Shown piece by piece: positions 42,719-54,408 of a stretch of DNA of 64,000 bases. Each line of letters opens with the position of its first letter. Positions within the stretch are counted from its first letter, which is position 1. Under the pieces are notes generated by a model. The model ran no database searches. It was given only the letters and a program-made list of their open reading frames with translations, and had not been told where the DNA came from. The position numbers were made by a program, and so were the translations under genes. Source of the DNA: Phytophthora colocasiae (lineage: Eukaryota > Oomycota > Peronosporomycetes > Peronosporales > Peronosporaceae); NCBI GenBank assembly GCA_018806915.1, contig JAGKQI010000091.1, forward strand, positions 1,674,001-1,738,000. Direction: 5' to 3'.

Positions 42719-44216
42719 ATGTCTCAACCTATCGCCTGGCGTAGCATGTGTAACGAAATGAAAGAAAGTGACGCAGTTGTCCTCATTCAGTGCATGAAGT
42801 CGTTCAAAAGCCAAGCTAGACCTTGCACGCTTTGTGCATCGCCGACTCCGCATCTAATGCGGTATAAGCTGCTCAATTGCCGCTGCAAGCAATGCAAAGA
42901 TGCATCCCCTACGCGAACTGCCCATGGAGGAAAGATGCATGCGTGCGAGATCCGAAGTGTCGTATCGATATTCGAGAGTGGTGAGCATTTGACACGTGCA
43001 CTGCCACCCCAAGCCAACAACCTTACCGGCCCCAGAAAGTCTTTTGCGAAAGAGATGGCTCGTGCGGGCATGCAGCCAGGTCGGATTCGTTCAGCAATGT
43101 CACAACACTTTGAACTACGCCCTGATGAACTCCCATCTCTGCCAAAAGTGCAAAACGTGTGCTACGTCCGACGCACAAAACTTGGTGGCAGCGATAAGAC
43201 CGCGCATATCACTGATGTCGTTCGCTCACGAGCATATTCATTGGAGGCAAACAAGAGCACATAGCGTTTACCTTCGGCTGGGATCTAGACAACGACGGAA
43301 ACTTGGTGGTTGCTAATGGATCTGATGCTAAATCGTGGATTCGGTATTTGGTGGTGACAACAACTATACGCATTTGATGTGCTTCTACCACTTGATCGCG
43401 AAGATGGTTGAGAAAACAAGAGGGATGCCGAAGACATTAAGTGGTGAAGTACTCCGAGACGTTTACTAGATGCATCTCGCTAGAAGCACGGGCGATTTCT
43501 ATGGCAGGCTAACCTGCCTACTACGGACATTCCACACGTATTTCGCGCGTGTATGGTTTAATGAGCGCTTCTACCGGTGGCAATGCTTCCACACTGCTCC
43601 TGGATTTGCTACCACAAACAACCCCGTTGAGCAGTTTAACAAGGTGTTGAAGCGAGACTACACCGCCCATCGCCTACTAAAGGTTGGAGTGCTTCTCCAA
43701 CAACTTGCTGCATACCGCCGTCAATTATCTATTGAGATTCGCCCCTTCCGTAGCTCAGCAGTCCCTTTAAACAACTCCTGTAACGAGTGAGAGCTCTTTG
43801 CAGGCACCATCTGCTTTAGGAAAGTATCATCCCCCGCATCAGCATCGACTTCCTTCATCTAGACGCGGACACCGACATCGTCCACGTGCGGCCGACAAGA
43901 TCGTACAACGCCGTTACGAACACACTCCAAGAAGCAGTACAAGTATCAGCTCAGCTTGGAATTCGTACTGCCCGGATACAAAGCGAAGACCAACCGGAAG
44001 CGGGATGGCCAGATATGACTAACCAGACATCCCCGTGCGCGTTTCACTTCAAGTATGGGGCTTGTGTGCACCGATTCTTCGCTCTTCAATGCCGAAACAG
44101 TATTGATGTCAACGGCGACGACGTGCTAGTTAACCGTCGGGAAACGAAGCGAAAGCGGCTGTGGCTCGTGCTGCTCCTGCTACTGTTGGGCGTCCACCAC
44201 GCCCTGGACATTGTTT
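42719..44216 (+). pseudogene. MULE transposase, decayed
   Basis: The first frame (42719-43264, 181 codons) holds a Cys-rich N-terminal region (ARPCTLCAS, NCRCKQC). The next frame continues FTFGWDLDNDGNLVVANGSD, then stops accumulate from 43375 to 43470, where the DDE core is largely missing. 43540-43790 encodes the C-terminal segment PGFATTNNPVEQFNKVLKRD. A SWIM-type zinc finger (CAFHFKYGACVHRFFAL) lies at about 44035-44090. The order and motifs are those of oomycete MULE transposases. It cannot be active. Confidence 0.8.
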
Positions 44217-44288
44217 AGCGCGCGAATAAACGCTTAGTTGTTCCGCCACGCAATACAATGTTCAAAACTGTTTCAGCACTACAATTTA

Positions 44289-44500
44289 GTACGCTATGCA
44301 GATCGATGATTAAACCATGCAGATCGATGATTAAACCATGCGGATCGATGATAAAACCATGCGGATCGATGATGAAGCCATGCAGATCGATGATTATATC
44401 ATGTGGATCGATGATTAAACCATGTGGATCGATGATAAAACCATGCGGATCGATGATGAAGCCATGCAGATCGATGATAAAACCATGCGGATCGATGAAG
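44289..44500. repeat. 22-bp GATCGATGAT minisatellite inside MULE
   Basis: About ten copies of a unit like ccatgcagatcgatgattaa, with A/G variation at cag/cgg and tta/taa/tga. It lies between the transposase remnant and the right end of the element. Confidence 0.9.
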
Positions 44501-44754
44501 TAAGCGCTACAACAGTTTTAACCAATCCAAGATTGTATTTGCAGGTTTGGGGTCGACGTGTGGCATGCCTAATGCAAACTGGATTGTAGATCGTCGATAC
44601 GAATCGTTATAAGGTTTAAATAATAAAGCCTACAGTGTAGCTGTGACCAAAATGCATGTCCAAGTACCTGATTATGTACTAGTAGTTTGGTTCATCGCCT
44701 CTGTGGTGGTTTTCACGGATTTTTGTGTGTTTTTAATATTTTCTCAGTAAAGTC

Positions 44755-46331
44755 GCTCTCGACAGGAGGAACATTATTTCTTGGATACAGTACTCTGTGT
44801 AGTCGACAGCTCGCCTTCAACAAGTGCTCGAAACCGGATGGCGATTACAAGAGACCACGTCCGTCAAACACAACATTGAGACAAGGTTAACGTCGCCAAT
44901 CAGACGTGGCAATCGTGGTGAGCTGTTCTCGGCCTGCTAAAAAGCTGCGTCAATGCAACAATTTACATGTCATGTAGTCGGCGACGAGCAGGTGACCTCA
45001 CTGTTAGGACCTGTGCATGGTCGACGTTGACGTGCGCAAGAGGACCGCCCCCGAGACAAATCACCTTTCCCCCGTCCTCTTGACTTTCGGTCTCCAGGCT
45101 GGCTTCGTGTTGCAAAATTTTGGCACAAATAAATTGAGATAGTATTACCAGAATATTAGTATGCATCTGAAGACTAAGGTGAGAATTAACTAAAAGTTTT
45201 ATTATACCAGCTTGAGCAGGACTCAATCGACACCCTGAGCTGGTGAAAATTTGAATGGTTTAACCATATTTAGCTACGGCGCAGCAGCAATGAATCATGC
45301 AGTCCGATTGTTCACGCGTCCAGCAAATGCAGTGCACCTACTGTACATTACATGCACTGTATCACCTTGCGGTGATATTTGCAACCTAATTACACTACCG
45401 GTACATGGTGTACATGTACCAGTGTCGAAAATTCAGGACAGTCTCTGTCCTCTCGCAAACCGCTCGCCTCAAACGAGTCGCCCAATCAGCCGCGTTGACG
45501 ACGGTGAGGTGGCGCGACTTGCTAAATCACAACGCAGGGTGGGACCCCGTCGACGAGCGCAGCAACGAAGATTTGCATCACAGTGTCCACGTTGCAAGGT
45601 CCGATACAATAAGCCGGAGAATGCTCGTGCCCTGCACAGACAAATCTCAAGCAGTAGCCTGTTAGGACAATTTCACGTGAATGGGGCAAATTTTGCCGTT
45701 TAGAAGTTCACGACATGTTGCGGGCTTCCTTTCTAGTGTATTCAATTATGTATATTCTTGAACTCCTGTTCTTCACTCCGTTATCTAGTTCACCAACGTT
45801 CTCTTCTATTGTTTTACTCGTGGAATTGCCTGCGGTGCCAAGATTTAAGTTATTGTCGTCAGCGCGACAAAATCAGACGGGGTTTAAGCGTTGCAGCGTC
45901 CACTTGGGACTCCAAGGTGGTCTTCTTCCACCGGAACGCAACACCGGATCGAGTTTTTTTAATCTACACAAAGATACATGACATGACATGAACCTGGTAG
46001 CGGTAAGTGAATGTCTCCCGCCCGTCGAAGCGAAACCCGATCAGCGGGAAACGGACCCTCGTCTGGTTTGCAGCAAGTTTTCGGGCCTCTCTCTCTCTAT
46101 ATTTGATGTTATCCTTAATGTGATCTTATAAAGACGCACCGGAATGCAAATGTGAAAATACATTTTGCTAATGACTCCGAAAATGACGTTCTGTTCGTCA
46201 AACGGGAAACACATGCGGAGTGTAACAAGAGACGAAATTTGCGATTAGATAGATTGTAGGCAGACGTCAACCCAATCAGACCCGGAGTTTGTTTCGCGCT
46301 GTAGTCGACGCTGCATTGTCCATTGGACAAT
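44755..46331. other. Non-coding duplicated stretch (unit 2)
   Basis: Matches unit 1 10092-10736, 16447-16869 and 17880-18293. It holds empty sites for the unit 1 LINE (45419-45434) and short hAT (about 45858-45865). No gene seen. Confidence 0.5.
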
Positions 46332-46584
46332 AGAGGTCTTTAGCAGAACCGTCAAATCAAGAAAAGTCTGTTTGCCATCCGGAAATTTCGCCTAACCACA
46401 GCTCCCAATCGACAAGTGCGAACAAGTAAATGGTTTCGAATCTACAATTTGAAAAGAAAAATACTGTTCGGTGTCTTTACTAAAACCACGTGGTGGCAGC
46501 ACTAAATCTTAGGTGGCATAGGTGAAGTCAGAGGTCGCAGAACGCCCCCTGACACTCTGTAGGCAGACGAATATTCTCTAAGCA

Positions 46585-47772
46585 ATGGAGGTCTCATCCT
46601 CGAGCGGCGGAGACGACGCTAATGACGCTGTTTTAATAGTGCGAAGGCTAACATCGGGGCTGCGCCGTCACCACAAAAAGATTTATCTACTCCGAGTGTG
46701 GCGTCAAGCACAGATTGATGGGGACGCTGTTATCGCTGCAGCAATTTACACGGTATTGTCAGCGGATATGTCCCCCGAAGCCACTTTTCACGCGCCATTT
46801 AATTTCAACTCTCTGTCCAACGACCAGTGTATTGACAAGTTTCGATTCGAGAAGCACCAAATAGTGGAGCTTGTCATTTTGTTGGGTGTGGAAGGAATAC
46901 GAACGCGAGAGAGGACAGTAGCGTCAGGTGTTGAAGGTATTTGTATTGTTTTATACAAACTTGCTGTCCCTGTGCGCTGGGTGGACCTGGAAGATTTTTT
47001 CGGGCGCGACGCAAGTGGGTTATCCAACATTTTTCTCCATGTATTAACTTATATCGACAAGAAGTATGACCGACTTCTATATTTCTATCATGACTACGTC
47101 GCGCAAAATCTTCAAGACTACGCCGACGCAGTGTTCGATGCTGGGGGCCTCCTACAAAACGTGTGGGCCTTTATTGATGGTACGGTTAGAGGAATCTGCC
47201 GTCCTCAACCTCGGCACATCAAACGCGACGGGATGTTCATGAGCCAGAAGTCAGTGTACAACGGACACAAACGCAAGCACGCCCTTAAGTACCAGACATT
47301 GACTACACCGGACGGATTAATCGTGCATCTTTATGGACCGTTTCCTGGTAGAAACCATGATATCAAACTTTTCAAGGAGTCCAAAATCTCTGAAAAGATT
47401 TTGAATGACACTCGCTTTCGTGGATTCCGTATTTATGGCGATCAAGCGTACGGGAACGACTCCATTTTGTGCTGCCCATACGCCGGTGCTGTTGGAAACT
47501 TATAGAGACAGCAGCGCCAAGTGAATGTAAGCATGAGTCGTGTTCGCGTATCGGTTGAATGGTCTTATGGTCAGGTTATAAACTATTGGACTGCACTCGA
47601 CTTTAAGCGACAAGCCCGAGCCGGTGTCCAACCCGTTGGTGTAATGTACAGGGTCGGTGTATTCCTCACGAACTGTATTGCCTGTGCTCAAGGTGGCAAC
47701 ACGATAAGTGATTACTTCAGACTGTCCCCTCCAAGTCTTGCAAAATATCTGAAGTTCATTTCAAATGAATGA
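46585..47772 (+). pseudogene. PIF/Harbinger DDE transposase, one in-frame stop
   Basis: 395 codons in one frame, interrupted only by TAG at 47503-47505. The DDE_Tnp_4 triad is visible: AFIDGTV (D about 198), YGDQAYGN (D about 286) and VEWSYGQV (E about 326). The third residue lies beyond the stop. SVYNGHKRKHALKYQTLTTP is the usual conserved block between the first two. An upstream helix-turn-helix-like segment (DKFRFEKHQIVELVILLG) is normal for the family. One base change disables an otherwise complete gene. Confidence 0.9.
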
Positions 47773-47830
47773 AATGAAGATTAAGCCGTAGTTAATACAA
47801 TGGTCTTCTTTTTAAATACAGAATGCATTC

Positions 47831-48670
47831 TCATTTGCTATCTGCCTTGGAAACTGCAGCACCTAATGCCTTGACGCACTCTAGTATTAGCTGTCTGTTG
47901 CGTTCTTCGGACTCGTTTCGCGCTTGCTGCGCTCGTAATTCTGCTTGATTCTGAGCATCGATCCGAGCCTGCTCGAGTTCGATCCTACGCATTTGTATGT
48001 CTCGCTCCAACGTCATCCGGTCCGCGTGTTGTTGTGCTTGGGCCGCCATTTGTTGCGCGAACTGCTGCTGACGAAGCTCCATATCGTCGCGCAGACGCTT
48101 GTCTTGACGGTCAGCTTCCAGTTGAAATGCGCTTTTACGTTTATTGCGTCTAGGCTTTGCTGGTGTAGACTTGGTAGACGATGTTTCTCCGCAGTCATCG
48201 TTCTCCGAAGAGCTGCCATCGGAATAAGTTTGCTCCCCTCGCTGCGAGCGCCGAATCATCGCCTCTTCCACTATCTCCGACGCACAACGTGTCGTTCTTG
48301 TCTCTTCTGCTTTTTTTTTCCTTGACGCGGCCTTTTTGTCGTCTATGAATGCGTCTTCAAGCAGTACGTATTGCCTGACTAGCCCTACCAAGGTCTCATA
48401 GTGGCTTTGCTCGTTAACAGCTTCTAATGTCTCCTCAATGCCACTTCCTAGCGCAGAACGGAGCTCTCCTACACGCCAGTTCTTCTTGAGTAGCCGGACC
48501 CGGTCCCGAACTTGCTTCTCCCCCACGACCTCTTGGATTGCCGTTGACACCCGTTGCGCAACGTGTGCCCACAGGCGAGCGGACTCCCCGTACTTTGCGG
48601 CAAACGGCTTTTGGGCAATAGCCTCCCTCATTAGTTCCTTGTCATTTTCCTCTGTGAAGCGGAAAACCAT
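47831..48670 (-). CDS. PIF/Harbinger Myb/SANT-like accessory protein
   Basis: 279 residues from the ATG at 48670 (MVFRFTEENDKELMREAIAQ). The N-terminal 80 residues form a trihelix/SANT-like domain (FAAKYGESARLWAHVAQRVS, then RDRVRLLKKNW). The middle is acidic and basic with a possible NLS (KPRRNKRKS). The C-terminus is a long Gln/Arg-rich coiled coil. In this superfamily the Myb-like ORF helps import the transposase and bind DNA. It converges on the transposase, with 58 bp between stops. It appears complete. Confidence 0.85.
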   Translation of the reverse strand: MVFRFTEENDKELMREAIAQKPFAAKYGESARLWAHVAQRVSTAIQEVVGEKQVRDRVRLLKKNWRVGELRSALGSGIEETLEAVNEQSHYETLVGLVRQYVLLEDAFIDDKKAASRKKKAEETRTTRCASEIVEEAMIRRSQRGEQTYSDGSSSENDDCGETSSTKSTPAKPRRNKRKSAFQLEADRQDKRLRDDMELRQQQFAQQMAAQAQQHADRMTLERDIQMRRIELEQARIDAQNQAELRAQQARNESEERNRQLILECVKALGAAVSKADSK

Positions 48671-48913
48671 CTTGTAGCTTTGGCACAGATTGTAGAGTGA
48701 GTAAAATGTGACTCTCATTGTGCTAATTACAGGCTATTTGGCATCAGGCTGCGAGGAACGAGGACTGTTGTGTTAAAGTTAGACGATTCAGTTTGACGGT
48801 CTCATTACAGCTGTCTGTAAAATTCAAACTGACACAGTTCTGCTAAAGACCTCTAATGTCCACACCATGCAACGTCTGAATCCCATCACATCGTTTAGCT
48901 AAAAAGAACCTCA

Positions 48914-48929
48914 GCTCATTCTACCTTTT
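48914..48929 (+). promoter_or_regulatory. Oomycete initiator (Inr) element, unit 2
   Basis: Same gctcattctacctttt as in unit 1, 39 bp before the ATG. Sequence upstream of the element differs completely between the units, whereas the element and everything downstream are conserved. Confidence 0.75.
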
Positions 48930-48968
48930 GCAGCGTCAAGCGCACACGTCCTATTGAGTCATTGCACC

Positions 48969-50882
48969 ATGGCTTGGCTTAAGGTGGTAGTTGCCACTGT
49001 GGCGTTGATTGCCAATGCGTCTGGTTCATCTGGTGTCATCGTCAATAAGTATAGTACTCCTCGACCAGTAATGACGGCTCCGACAGTAGTGCGTCGCTCC
49101 GGTTCAGGCTCGGCGTCTTTCGTTTCAGGCTCGGGATCGATGGATACAATCATTGCGGCGCTGTCCGCTTCTGCCTCTGCGTCGGGTACTGGTACTGCGT
49201 CATTTGCCGCAGCTTTCGACGTGTTTTCGGGCTCCGGTTCGGGCTCTTCACAGTCTTCAAGGTCAAGCGCGCCATCGGCTGAGGACGTTGCAGTAACGGC
49301 GACAACCTCGACGTCTTCTAATTACTCGGCGGTGATCAAGGTCGGGTCGAAGTCGTTCCAATTGGCTACACCTCTTACAGCTAGGAGCTCTGTAGTGCCG
49401 ACGTACCGGAACTGGGTGGGTCCTCGTACAGTTCAAGGAGACGCAGCGTGCTGGCGTAAAGCTTACGTTATGGACGTGTGTCCGTCCAATTTCGACCGGA
49501 ATGACGCTACCAATACGTGCTGGACCGAATGTCCGATCGAATTTCCGGTCGAGTGTGGAGTGGAGTGCATCCGTCAAAACGACGACTGCGGACGAGAAAT
49601 CTTCTACAAGGTCGGTTCCGTGATTAATGTGGGGCTTAACGGTATCATGGACAACTGGTTCGGCAAGTTTTCTCAAATGGCCAAGGCGATTCGCACTACC
49701 GTCATGTGCTCGTGTATGATTCTAGGCTTGATCCGAGCTATGCTACGTTACATCCGTACAGTCAAAGCTTCGGACCCGCAGGCTTCCCAGGACAAAATCA
49801 TGGCTGCGCTGTACCAGTCTAACGCTGTGGTGGTGGAACTCCCCATTACCATTAAGTTGTGTATGGGTGGAAAGGCTACGAAGATGTGGTGGCTGGCAGA
49901 CCGAATTATGGCCTCAACGCAGTTCATTCTCTCTCAGGTGCTTGCCTACGACGACGAGATCGTCACAAGTTTTAGCCGCTTCAAAGCTTTCTTGAAAGGA
50001 GCCAACTTCACGGCTCCACCTGAGACGATCACGGAGGGGGAGATCGGATATCTCAAGGACGCCTTGCAGTCCAAGTCGACTTGTGGTCACGATTTACGAG
50101 GCCTGGTTGATCGCACGTGGGCTACGGTTCAAGCTCTGAAGGATCAGAACCCGGGGATTTCTAAGGATCAGCTCCGAGTTGCAGTTCAAGACACGGACCT
50201 CGTGAAGACGGACATCGCTACGGTGACGAGCAACTGTATGGAACTCTTGGTCGACCAGTCCAATGTGGCGACGGCCTACGCAACCCGTGACAAGCTCCGT
50301 AAAACCTTCGGTGTCATCGTGGACGACCTCATCACGAATGGAAAGAGCAACAACGGTTCATCCTACGAAGCAAACGAGAACACGTACTATTACCTGAACC
50401 AAGCCTTGTCCTTTTGGATCGTCAAGGGGTTCGATATGAGCGGTATCTCCAGTATGATCTCTGATTATTTCATGTCCATCTGCGGACCCACACAGTTCAT
50501 CGGGGAGGTAGACGATGGTACTCATCCGCACACATTGGGATTGAATACGATACAGAAGGCCTTCCAGAACAGCACCATGTCTTGGACGAAGAAAGGAGAT
50601 GGCCAAGTCATTATCAATTTCCAGAGTTACGACACCAAGAATGTGACGGTGAATATCATGTCTGGAGGAGACAAGGTCGATGAAGTGGACGTTGTTGCAG
50701 GCGGGAAAGCCACGTGGAAATCCACGGTTGCTAAACTAGGTGGCAAGACATTGTATCTGGATCGCTGGCGTCCGGGATTCTTGGGACTTCCTGGTACTGG
50801 TGGTGGATCTTTGATGTTGTGGGTACCACACGCAGCTGAAGGCGGGCATTTAGATTTGAACGCAAGGCTGAACGTTAGTTAG
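48969..50882 (+). CDS. Secreted serine- and cysteine-rich protein, intact copy
   Basis: 637 residues. The N-terminus MAWLKVVVATVALIANASG is a clear signal peptide. Residues about 45-130 are Ser/Ala/Gly-rich (GSGSGSSQSSRSS) and probably O-glycosylated. A Cys-rich block follows (CWRKAYVMDVCP, NTCWTECPIEFPVECGVEC, DDCGREIFYK), then a long mostly helical region. The C-terminal part is beta-rich (VIINFQSYDTKNVTVNIMSG ... LYLDRWRPGFLGLPGTGGGS). I do not recognise a named domain; similar proteins are annotated as hypothetical secreted proteins in Phytophthora. There is no RXLR motif in the usual window after the signal peptide. An initiator element lies 39 bp upstream. The unit 1 copy is frameshifted, so this may be the only working copy here. 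Confidence 0.85.
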   Translation: MAWLKVVVATVALIANASGSSGVIVNKYSTPRPVMTAPTVVRRSGSGSASFVSGSGSMDTIIAALSASASASGTGTASFAAAFDVFSGSGSGSSQSSRSSAPSAEDVAVTATTSTSSNYSAVIKVGSKSFQLATPLTARSSVVPTYRNWVGPRTVQGDAACWRKAYVMDVCPSNFDRNDATNTCWTECPIEFPVECGVECIRQNDDCGREIFYKVGSVINVGLNGIMDNWFGKFSQMAKAIRTTVMCSCMILGLIRAMLRYIRTVKASDPQASQDKIMAALYQSNAVVVELPITIKLCMGGKATKMWWLADRIMASTQFILSQVLAYDDEIVTSFSRFKAFLKGANFTAPPETITEGEIGYLKDALQSKSTCGHDLRGLVDRTWATVQALKDQNPGISKDQLRVAVQDTDLVKTDIATVTSNCMELLVDQSNVATAYATRDKLRKTFGVIVDDLITNGKSNNGSSYEANENTYYYLNQALSFWIVKGFDMSGISSMISDYFMSICGPTQFIGEVDDGTHPHTLGLNTIQKAFQNSTMSWTKKGDGQVIINFQSYDTKNVTVNIMSGGDKVDEVDVVAGGKATWKSTVAKLGGKTLYLDRWRPGFLGLPGTGGGSLMLWVPHAAEGGHLDLNARLNVS

Positions 50883-51257
50883 ACGTCGAGACTCGATCTT
50901 AGAATCGAGAGTTCGCAGGATAGAGTTAGTAAAAGTTAGAGTGAAAGTGTAAACTTATGAGCAGATGAATCAATTCTTTATTGTGGAATACTCGGGTATG
51001 TTTTACTTCGAAGTCTGAACGTAGAAAACTGACACTCGTAACAATGCGATGGTAGATAAAGATTACAGACTGTAGCGTCTGAGAGTGCCCACACCGGGGT
51101 GCTATTAGCGCCCTCAAATGCCAGATTTGGCACCAGGATAGAATTGCACACCGCCACCGGGAAGCTAAACAGATTAGCTTTGAGGCCATTAGGGCCACAT
51201 CTGGAGCTAAATTTGTCTCTGAAAATAGCACCAGCAGAGTGGTGAACAGTCTACAAG
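50883..51257. other. Intergenic, 3' side of the secreted-protein gene (unit 2)
   Basis: Same as 20863-21237; no coding signal seen. Confidence 0.4.
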
Positions 51258-51814
51258 ATGTCCGAGAAACGAGGAGCGAACTACAGCGCTGCAGAGGACA
51301 AGGCTCTGTGTGAGGCATGGCTGAATGGTAGCTGTGATCCCGCAACGGAGACCAATCAGACCTGAGACGACATGTATCACAAGGTGAGAAAGATGTACGA
51401 AGAAATCCTAGGGACTCCTACTACGAAAAATCCTGGCTCGCTCCAGTCGCGCTTCCAGTCAATTTCGCGGTCTGTGTCGAAGTTTGTCGGTTGCTTTAAG
51501 CAGGTGGAACGGCTGGATGTTAGTGGTAGATCTCCTACGGACGTCATTCATCAAGCTGTACAGCTGTACGAAGATGAGAACGAAGGATTTCGGTTCTTGC
51601 AGTGCTGGAGCATCTGGAAAGACTCGCCAAAGTGGGGTGCGTGGCGAGACGGAAATGCCAAGAAGGCCTCTCTCAGGAAGCGGCCGGCAACTGAATGCTT
51701 GGCTGACCTGCACTCTGTTGGCGGTATCGGGGATAGTGTATCCGAAGGTGCATCAACAACAGAAACAGAAGGAGAAGATGAGCGCCCTGTCGGTAAGCAG
51801 CGTGCTAAATGCCG
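51258..51814 (+). pseudogene. SANT/NAM-type DNA-binding protein remnant (unit 2)
   Basis: As in unit 1, with the same in-frame TGA (NQT-stop-DDMY). It lacks the extra C, so the frame runs on to FLQCWSIWKDSPKWGAWRDG and KKASLRKRPATE, the rest of the usual NAM-like region, before meeting Gypsy gag sequence on the opposite strand. The shared TGA means the gene was dead or needed read-through before the duplication. Confidence 0.6.
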
Positions 51815-52762
51815 TAGTTTCTGCTATATCCAAGTTTTCATCAAGCGCGTCAGTTTCAGAGGTTTCGTCACCAGAGTTTTCAGAGTCTCTCGCGACATAC
51901 GATTCATGCGCTTGGTCGAGGGATGTTGTTCGCGGAAGTCTCGAGGCTTGGTGGAGGTCATCTCTTGGTCCCCAGTTCACCATACATCTTCATCTTGCTG
52001 CAAGGCATACTCCAAGTCTGAAATCCGTCGAAATCTCTGACCTTGCAGGGAGGTTTTCAGACGCACGTCCTAGAGCTTTGTGATGAATCGTAGTACGCGC
52101 TTCTCCAGACGCTTGGACGACTTTCTGAAATCAATGTGCGCTTTCCCAGAGGCGGAGTTGAGCCGGTAGAAGAATTCCAGTGGAGTTTCAGAGTCCTTCG
52201 TAGCCATCGTGAAATATGTCTCTGAGTACGACGACCGGGCTTTACAATAACGCTTCTTGGTCTCCGACGACAACTCCTTGGGGAGCTGGTTAAACCAGTC
52301 ACGCGCAGACACAGGAAGTTTCAACTTGAGTTCCTGGGGGATGCGTGGCTTGATCGACCATCCTCCTTGAGACGCCATATTGGCGAATCGCTCCCACCAG
52401 TGGACGCGTTCCCTGAGTGTAGCTCTGGGATAAAACTATCCAAGGTTGTTGGAATTCATGAATGGTCTCAATGTGAGAAGCGTAGTTCCGGCTTGAGTTG
52501 GTGTCGCTGCCATCAGATTCACCACTTCACCAAGCTCTGAGTCATCTGATGACGAGCTTTCAGAATCTGAACTCGAGTCATCAGAATCTCCACCAGAGTC
52601 AGGGGCTTTGCCACGACGCATATCTCTGCGGGACACACTTCGATCTCCATCAGGTCGTCTGGCGTCCGATTTCCGCGGCGGATCTCGTCGTGGGGTCGAT
52701 GCACGTCTGGTATCACCTTTTGCTTCCGTTATCGGAGCCACTTGAGTCACTTGGGTTGCCGT
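51815..52762 (-). mobile_element. Gypsy-1 gag, left fragment (unit 2)
   Basis: Counterpart of 21796-22743 with the same stops. Scattered substitutions include VVEVVNLTAATP here as GEVVNLMAATP. The TSD of the hAT is at 52755-52762. Confidence 0.78.
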
Positions 52763-54408
52763 CAGGGGTTCCGAAAATACTATTTTTATTAAATACTTTT
52801 GTATTTTGGTTGAAAAATTATTTTCGGCTTTGCTTTGAAATGCTAAAATATTTGTTTTTGTTACCTCTATCGCCAATAACCCTATCGGCGAGTCCGGTCC
52901 ACTTGCGGTCTGGTTTTGGTTCGGTTTCACCAGCTGAAGCTCAATCACTGGTCCACAGGTCGCGCTCGTTTGACTGGAGCACGTGAACTTCTTTATAAGA
53001 CAGTAAGCCTCTCACATCTGGGCATTTTCACTCTGTTCAGCACACTCACAGTCCTCTGTCTACTCCACGCACCACGATGCCTGCCAAAACTCCGCGAAGT
53101 GTTCCAAAGCCGCGCCGAAAGACCGCATCGTCGCCGTCTAGAGCGCCGAAAAAGGCCAAGAAGGTCAATCAAGCAAAAAAAAGGTCGCACCACCCCGTTC
53201 ACGTCGAAGCAGGTCTCGACCTTCTACTTCAAGTGTGTGCTCGATGACAACGGAGAGCCTACTGCTCAGTTCGTGTGCCGCTGTGGCGTCCAGCGCCGAA
53301 TGGAGCCCAACACTGGCTACACCAATCTGCTAGGCTACGTCTTCATGTGGCACACGAATTTCGTCGCGGAGATGACTAGCGCCAGTGCCAATACTGGCAC
53401 GTTGGTTGGGTTCATCGACGACAAGACCCACATCTTCTCCTGGATCGACATGGTGCTCTCCTGCAACCTGTCCTTCTCGTTCTGCGAGACGGAAGCGGCA
53501 TCTAACTACGTAAAGATCGGCAGCCTTTCGACGGACAGCCTGGTCAAGTACATGAGCCTGCTGGTCCGTGAGGTTGAAACTGTGATCGGTAGTATCCTCC
53601 CAAAGTCGTTCGGTATCATTTTTGACGGGTGGACGTTCAGGTCAGAGCATTACGTCGCTGTCTTTGCGTCCTTTCGCCACGACGGCAAGGCGCAGAACAT
53701 TCTGATCGCGATGGCCCCAATTATCGACGATAACGTTGACGACCTTACTGGCAGGAGCCACGTCAAGTTTCTGGACACCATTCTCTCCTACTCCGGCCGT
53801 AGCAAAGCCAATATCGCCTACATTGTCGGCGATATTTGCGCCGTGAACGGTGCTGTTGCCGACAAGCTGCAAGTTCCGATGGTGGGCTGCGCCAGCCACC
53901 GTCTGAACCTGGTAGTCAATTTACTACTTGCTGGCGACGATGATCTACTTAATAAGGTGCAGAAGTTGATGTGCAAGATCAAGAATTCGCTTTTGGTGTC
54001 CGCAAAATTACGGTGAGTTGCGTTAATGGTTGTGTGTCTTCTGAAATCTAATAATTTGATTTTTGTGTGTTAGTCGAAAAACACACCTGCATCCTGTACT
54101 TAACCCTTCTGCGGTGCAGGGGTGCATCATGCGCTCTTTGGGTATGTTTCTCATTTAGGTACGAATACAGACTGCTTGAAGGGCGCATAAAGGCCCTTTT
54201 AGAAAAAAAACGTACTTTAAAGAACTCCCAGAATTTCTACCAATGACTGCATTTTGTTTTCTTACGGCTTCGGTATTTTATAAACTACGACCTTTTTTTT
54301 TCGATGCGCAGCATAATCATCCTGTCTGACCGTCTCTCTGCCGTTCATTTGCCCGCCAATAGAAAGGTAGGATATTTGCATGGATTTATTATTAAACATA
54401 TTGGACTA

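Larger units (their letters stand above)
42393..44745 (+). mobile_element. MULE (Mutator-like) element, defective
   Basis: 2353 bp with a 9-bp TSD agtaaagtc (42384-42392, 44746-44754), the length expected for Mutator-like elements. Left end gagagcacattaaaaacac and inverted right end gagaaaatattaaaaacac agree at 16 of 19 bases. The target is intact and single-copy in unit 1 at 10083-10091, so the insertion followed the duplication. The 326 bp before the first codon are AT-rich and show no gene. Confidence 0.9.
46332..48854 (+). mobile_element. PIF/Harbinger element
   Basis: 2523 bp with 18-bp perfect terminal inverted repeats agaggtctttagcagaac (46332-46349, 48837-48854). The 3-bp TSD is aat (46329-46331, 48855-48857). 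Three-base TSDs are typical of PIF/Harbinger, although the usual sequence is TWA. It contains the two genes expected of the superfamily, converging: a DDE transposase and a Myb-like protein. Confidence 0.92.
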
